Source: Prionace glauca (taxonomy: Eukaryota; Chordata; Chondrichthyes; Carcharhiniformes; Carcharhinidae). Taken from it: a stretch of DNA of 64,000 nucleotides. The notes beneath the pieces were generated by a model that worked only from the letters and a program-made list of their open reading frames with translations, searched no databases and had not been told where the DNA came from. Numbering within the stretch: position 1 is the first letter of the stretch; each line of letters opens with the position of its first letter. The DNA is taken from NCBI GenBank assembly GCA_037974335.1, contig CM075760.1, positions 29,286,902 to 29,350,901 of the forward strand, in the 5' to 3' direction. Positions 63,045 through 64,000 of this stretch are shown in pieces. The position numbers and the translations under genes are program-made.

Positions 63045-63800
63045 CATTCATATGATGTGGGTATTGCTGGCTAAGCTGGAATTTATTGTCTATTCCTGAT
63101 TATCCTTAAGGTGTAGCTGAGCTGCCTTCTTCAACCGTCGGCAGTCCATGTGGTGCAGGTACACCCATAGTGCTGGTGGTGAGGGAGTTCTGGGTCGCAG
63201 TGACAGTGAAGGGACAGCGACATATTTCCAAGTCAGGCTGGTCTGTAGCTTGGAGGGGAACTTCCAGGTGGTAGTGTGCCCATGTTTCTGCTGCCCTTGT
63301 CCCTCTAGATGGTACAAGTCACAGGATGTAAAGGTGCTGTCTAAGCAGCCTCATTGAATTCCTGCAGTACATTTTATAGATGGTTCACTCTGCTGCCCCT
63401 GTACATCGGTGGTAGAAGGAGAGAATGTTTGTGAACGGGGTGCTGATCAAGTGAGCTGGATGATGGCGAGCTTCTCGAGTATTGCTGGAGTTGCATTCAC
63501 CCAGGCAAGTGGAGAGTATTCTATCACATTCCTGACTTGTAAATGGTGGGCAGGCTCTCAGGAGTCAAGAGATGAGTTACTGGCTGCAAATTCCCAGCCT
63601 CTGACATCTCTTGTAGCCATTGTATTTATATGGCTGGTTCCTTTCAGTTTGGTCAATGTAATCCCCAACCTGTTGATAGTTAGGGAATTCAGAATATCAA
63701 TGTCATTGAATGTAAAGGGGCAATGGTTCGATTCTCTCATGATGGAGACACTCATTGTGTGGCACTTGTACAGTATGAATATTACTGACAGGACTGCAGA
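63045..63800 (-). mobile_element. Second LINE family (not CR1 A-D), RT C-terminal part and 3' end
   Basis: Minus-strand peptides MRESNHCPFTFNDIDI, LGITLTKLKGTSHINTMATR (63755-63600) and TWKYVAVPSLSLRPRTPSPPALWVYLHHMDCRRLKKAAQ (63230-63115) fit a non-LTR RT of the jockey/L2-like type: the 'LTFNGxxI...ILGVTID..LNWTSHI' region and a C-terminal segment. The 3' tail at 63045-63110 reads 'gatgtgggtattgctggctaagctggaatttattgtc'. Several frameshifts; old copy. Confidence 0.65.
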
Positions 63801-63904
63801 GCTCAGATCTGATCCATTGATAGAGTTGAATGATCACATTATCGCTTGCTGTTAATGTTTGGTACTATAGAAAGTTCAATTTTATTCCTTATAGTCTTTC
63901 TAGT

Positions 63905-64000
63905 GATTTGATACAAATGAGTGACTTGCTAGACCATTTCAGAAGACATTTAAAAGTGAACCACACTGCTGTGGCTCTGGAGTCACATATAGACCAGACC
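63905..64000 (-). mobile_element. tRNA-derived SINE, cut by the window end
   Basis: 'gagtgacttgctagaccatttcagaagacatttaaaagtgaaccacactgctgtggctctggagtcacatatagaccagacc' is the tail-side body of the same SINE family as 57945-58312. The rest lies right of the window. Confidence 0.6.

Overview
The window looks like a vertebrate nuclear contig, most likely from a cartilaginous fish (shark or ray). The reasons are introns with GT-AG borders, a dense layer of CR1-type LINEs with TTCTTATG or TTCTATG tails, V-type (HE1-like) SINEs, an expanded GPR139-like receptor family and a cluster of C2H2 zinc-finger genes whose proteins begin with the motif MEKPWKC. The species assignment is inference; no search was run. 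No LTR retrovirus, Polinton, CRISPR or bacterial-style operon was recognised.

Left part (0-29 kb): a GPR139-like receptor neighbourhood. Two complete two-exon genes can be assembled: one on the minus strand (exon 1 at 12862-12931, exon 2 at 9643-10517; 314 aa) and one on the plus strand (exon 1 at 21321-21390, exon 2 at 27929-28830; 323 aa). Both first exons are exactly 70 nt and end in phase 1. A first exon of a third, more distant family member lies at 513-621 on the minus strand; its second exon would be left of the window. Between them are tRNA fossils (Leu-, Val- and Gln-like), a GT microsatellite, several decayed LINEs and SINEs, a 124-bp perfect inverted repeat and a hairpin with 67-nt arms.

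Middle part (29-47 kb): mostly LINEs. The best copy (about 40015-44740) has a 5' region of 198-bp tandem monomers, an ORF1 with a CxxC zinc knuckle and an SGNH-esterase-like domain, and a 969-aa endonuclease/reverse transcriptase. Further near-identical copies, some 5'-truncated, lie at 2.1, 6.4, 38.8 and 45.8 kb, which points to recent activity. Two other CR1 subfamilies have long open frames at 24.1-26.9 and 35.3-37.6 kb.

Right part (44.7-64 kb): a zinc-finger cluster. An intact 11-finger gene (48507-49475, +) and a short 5-finger gene cut by a LINE (44727-45158, -) are divergent and share a GC-rich, CCAAT- and CRE-containing bidirectional promoter. A second divergent pair, a 12-finger pseudogene (53007-53981, -) and a frameshifted pseudogene (56270-57520, +), shares a like promoter. 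Inverted duplications (52.13-52.47 against 54.41-54.74 kb; 51.38-51.95 against 62.47-63.03 kb) show that the cluster grew and rearranged by inversion. A SINE whose 3' tail matches the tail of a separate LINE family ends the window.
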